DNA of 64,000 nt from Nymphaea colorata (taxonomy: Eukaryota; Streptophyta; Magnoliopsida; Nymphaeales; Nymphaeaceae): assembly GCF_008831285.2 (NCBI RefSeq), contig NC_045140.1, positions 4,505,528-4,569,527 on the forward strand, given 5' to 3'. The notes beneath the pieces are model-generated. The model worked only from the letters and a program-made list of their open reading frames with translations. It made no database searches and was not told the origin of the DNA. The stretch's first letter is position 1; each line of letters begins with the position of its first letter. Below are positions 61,993 through 64,000 of this stretch, one piece after another. Position numbers and translations under genes: made by a program.

Positions 61993-62631
61993 TTGCACCC
62001 ACTCCTCTCTTTCTCATTACCCCCTACGACCCATATGCCAAGGGGTCGGATTTTGTTCATGGGTATTCTTTAGCTCTATGGTGTGGTGTGAATTGTGAAG
62101 TATCTTGTGGGCTTTGGCTCAACATACTGGACTGTGATGCATCCATTTTGAAGTCCGGGAAGCACAATGATAGACTTGACGGTACCCAAGGATACCGTTC
62201 TTCGTTTGAGCAGTGTGAATGTTGCATTTGACCGGGAATTGATCGGACCGGCTTTGTTCTCCAAGGGAAGGTGAGACATGAGACGGTTGAAGATCTATGG
62301 TGTGGGATGTGTGTGAAAGTGGTATGTGATCACTTGGGGTATGGTATCAAGAGCGGTATGCCATACATACAAAAGACGTGCCGACGGTGAAACTGAGCAA
62401 GAGATCCAGATGGAGCGTACCATGGAAGGTACCAGCCTCCTCGAGGTGGGAGTTTTATTCTTCCAATCAGTGACGTTGCCTCAGTCCGCAGTCACTGCAG
62501 AAGAACGCTTTGAGGATATGGCAAAACTGGTGAGAGAGGAGCTCGGACGCACTGACCCGAGCTTTGCTCGAACCGCGGATGCCAAGGAGGAGTGCTTGTG
62601 GGTGCAAAGTTTTATGCATACCAAGCAGTGA
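61993..62631 (+). pseudogene. Truncated RGP pseudogene, copy 5
   Basis: Starts at the same RGP position as copies 2 and 3 but lacks their shared 14-nt deletion. It has its own lesions: 14 nt lost near 62179 (after GACTTG), about 20 nt lost near 62260 (codons for GLILAGE) and smaller changes near 62370. The C-terminal half reads LVREELGRTDPSFARTADA, and the stop position is conserved. Confidence 0.9.
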
Positions 62632-63510
62632 AGTTGGGTATGATTTGGTACCAACTTTTTTGATTAATATAGTTGCTAAAATGATAATGGTGCATATGGT
62701 TGAAGGGGCTTTACTTGTATTGCAAGTGCATGGATCGGACCGGATATTTGGTCTTGCCGTTCAATTCAAGAATGTGACAAGTCTTTTTTGGTGTTTCTGT
62801 TAGGGATTTAAAGGAGTCGGGCTTAGACCCGATCCAGGAATTGCTAATTCCAACCAAATGGCATTATACATACTTGGGTTTGGACCCAGATTAAGAGTTT
62901 GATGCACTTTTTTCGTGTTAAATTTATTTCCAATTTTGCAAATGTCATTGTGTTCAGATTTTATTCAGTTTCACATTTGATTCAGTTATAAACCCAAATT
63001 TTAATGAAATTTGTATTGCAAACCCTTTAACTTGCAATGAATCTTATTTTCTTTTGCAAACCGGAGGTTGTGAATTTAAAGTTAGAGACGAATCAGATTT
63101 GGATGGAGAATTCGGATTCAAATTCATATATAATATACTTTTCTTCATTTAAATTTGAACTCAAATATGTGAACATCCGATAAATTGGATAGTCCAATTC
63201 ATTGACATCCAAAGTAAATTGTCAGCTACGTGTGAAAACTGCTCAACGTCACGAGATCCAAAAAGAGATCAGTGGGACAAAATGAACAAAGACGACTTTG
63301 GGACAGGTTGTGTTTGCATCGACCAGTGGAACAAATATGTCCGCTGTTTGATTAATTTCCCATCTGTGGAATGTGCACTTTTCCTGGACCGTGAATCAAA
63401 CATCCTCTTAGTACCAATTGAAGAAGGGATTCTCTTATCTTTGTGCCTTATGACGAAAGGACAGTTTTACGTGCTCAACAATATGACTCACAAATAAAAG
63501 TGAGTAGCCT
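62632..63510 (+). repeat. RGP 3' flank block, copy 5
   Basis: Collinear with 49513-50400, including GACTTTGGGACAGGTTGTGT and ATGTGCACTTTTCCTGGACC. Confidence 0.85.
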
Positions 63511-63679
63511 TTCGTGGTGTCTAGAAGTTGGACAGAGCCTGAGCCATGAAAAAGACCTCGGGCTGGCCCCGGCCCAAGTCCAAATCTGGCAGGCCCTGGG
63601 GTATATTTTTAATTAAAATTTGTCCAGGCCAGCCTGCCAAAATGGGACATGGGCTGTCCGGGCCCAATGCCCACCCTTA

Positions 63680-64000
63680 GTGGTGTCACACGTAACACAA
63701 GAAGATGCAAGAGCAAGTGAACAAGTGTCTCTGTGCGGAACAAACACCACCACGGAACAGTCTATTCCCAGTTTGGAATGCTGTGAAGTGGATTCCACCT
63801 CAAATTGACAGACTTGTTGAAGGAACCAGTACTCCGGCTCCCTAATTACCAAGTCATTGAAGGCCAAAAGAGATGCTTCAGACACAACCCTTATAGTGGA
63901 ATGCTACTAGAGAATGACCATCCCATTGCCTACGAGCGATGAAAACTAAGCAACATCGAACAACATTACTCAGTGCATGAGAAGGAGATGAATGCCATAA
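63680..64000 (+). mobile_element. Ty3/gypsy RNase H scrap, copy 2 (cut by window edge)
   Basis: Collinear with 50520-50905, reading ENDHPIAYER, a stop, then KLSNIEQHYSVHEKEMNAI up to the last base. It was carried along by the segmental duplication. Confidence 0.75.

Noticed and set aside
1-64000. CRISPR arrays, operons or other prokaryotic systems
   Set aside because: The window has spliced genes and plant transposons. The short direct repeats are microsatellites or two-copy duplications without a spacer pattern.

Overview
The window is nuclear DNA from a flowering plant. It is AT-rich and contains multi-exon genes with GT-AG introns of up to about 4 kb, decayed plant transposons (hAT, Ty1/copia, Ty3/gypsy and LINE remnants) and many TA, GA and CT microsatellites. 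The genes belong to plant families: an importin-7/8 type SAD2, a LENG1-like protein, a GT75 reversibly glycosylated polypeptide (RGP) and BAHD N-hydroxycinnamoyltransferases. The species cannot be named from this sequence alone.

Left part (1-15.9 kb, minus strand): a SAD2-type importin gene with 16 exons resolved from the start codon at 15581 down to 182. The C-terminal part lies off the left edge. Splice phases agree at every junction. Intron 7 carries a decayed hAT transposase gene in antisense orientation. The 3' splice site of exon 15 is duplicated within an 80-bp tandem repeat.

Middle (15.9-30.6 kb): gene-poor and AT-rich. It holds microsatellites, TCGAG-rich repeat clusters, a 30-bp hairpin, a LINE scrap and a GC-rich island of unknown meaning. 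At 30.68-31.78 kb lies a two-exon LENG1-like gene (minus strand). Its frame is broken at a run of seven C, and its 3' flank is duplicated downstream.

Right part (33.9-64 kb): a tandem array built from two unrelated genes. The complete members are one intronless RGP5-like gene (34.06-35.10 kb, plus) and one intact BAHD gene of the agmatine coumaroyltransferase type (38.05-39.36 kb, minus). The array also holds four 5'-truncated RGP copies, two near-full-length broken BAHD copies and one BAHD fragment. Three times a BAHD copy (minus) stands head to head with a truncated RGP copy (plus) across 0.6-1.1 kb of shared repeat-rich DNA. Shared flanks show that the copies arose by DNA-level segmental duplication. 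A small hAT MITE with a clear 8-bp target duplication, an internally deleted copia element and copies of a gypsy RNase H scrap are interleaved.

No functional cooperation between genes can be shown from sequence. RGP enzymes supply UDP-arabinofuranose for wall polymers and BAHD enzymes transfer hydroxycinnamoyl groups, so a wall or phenolamide link is possible but is only inference.
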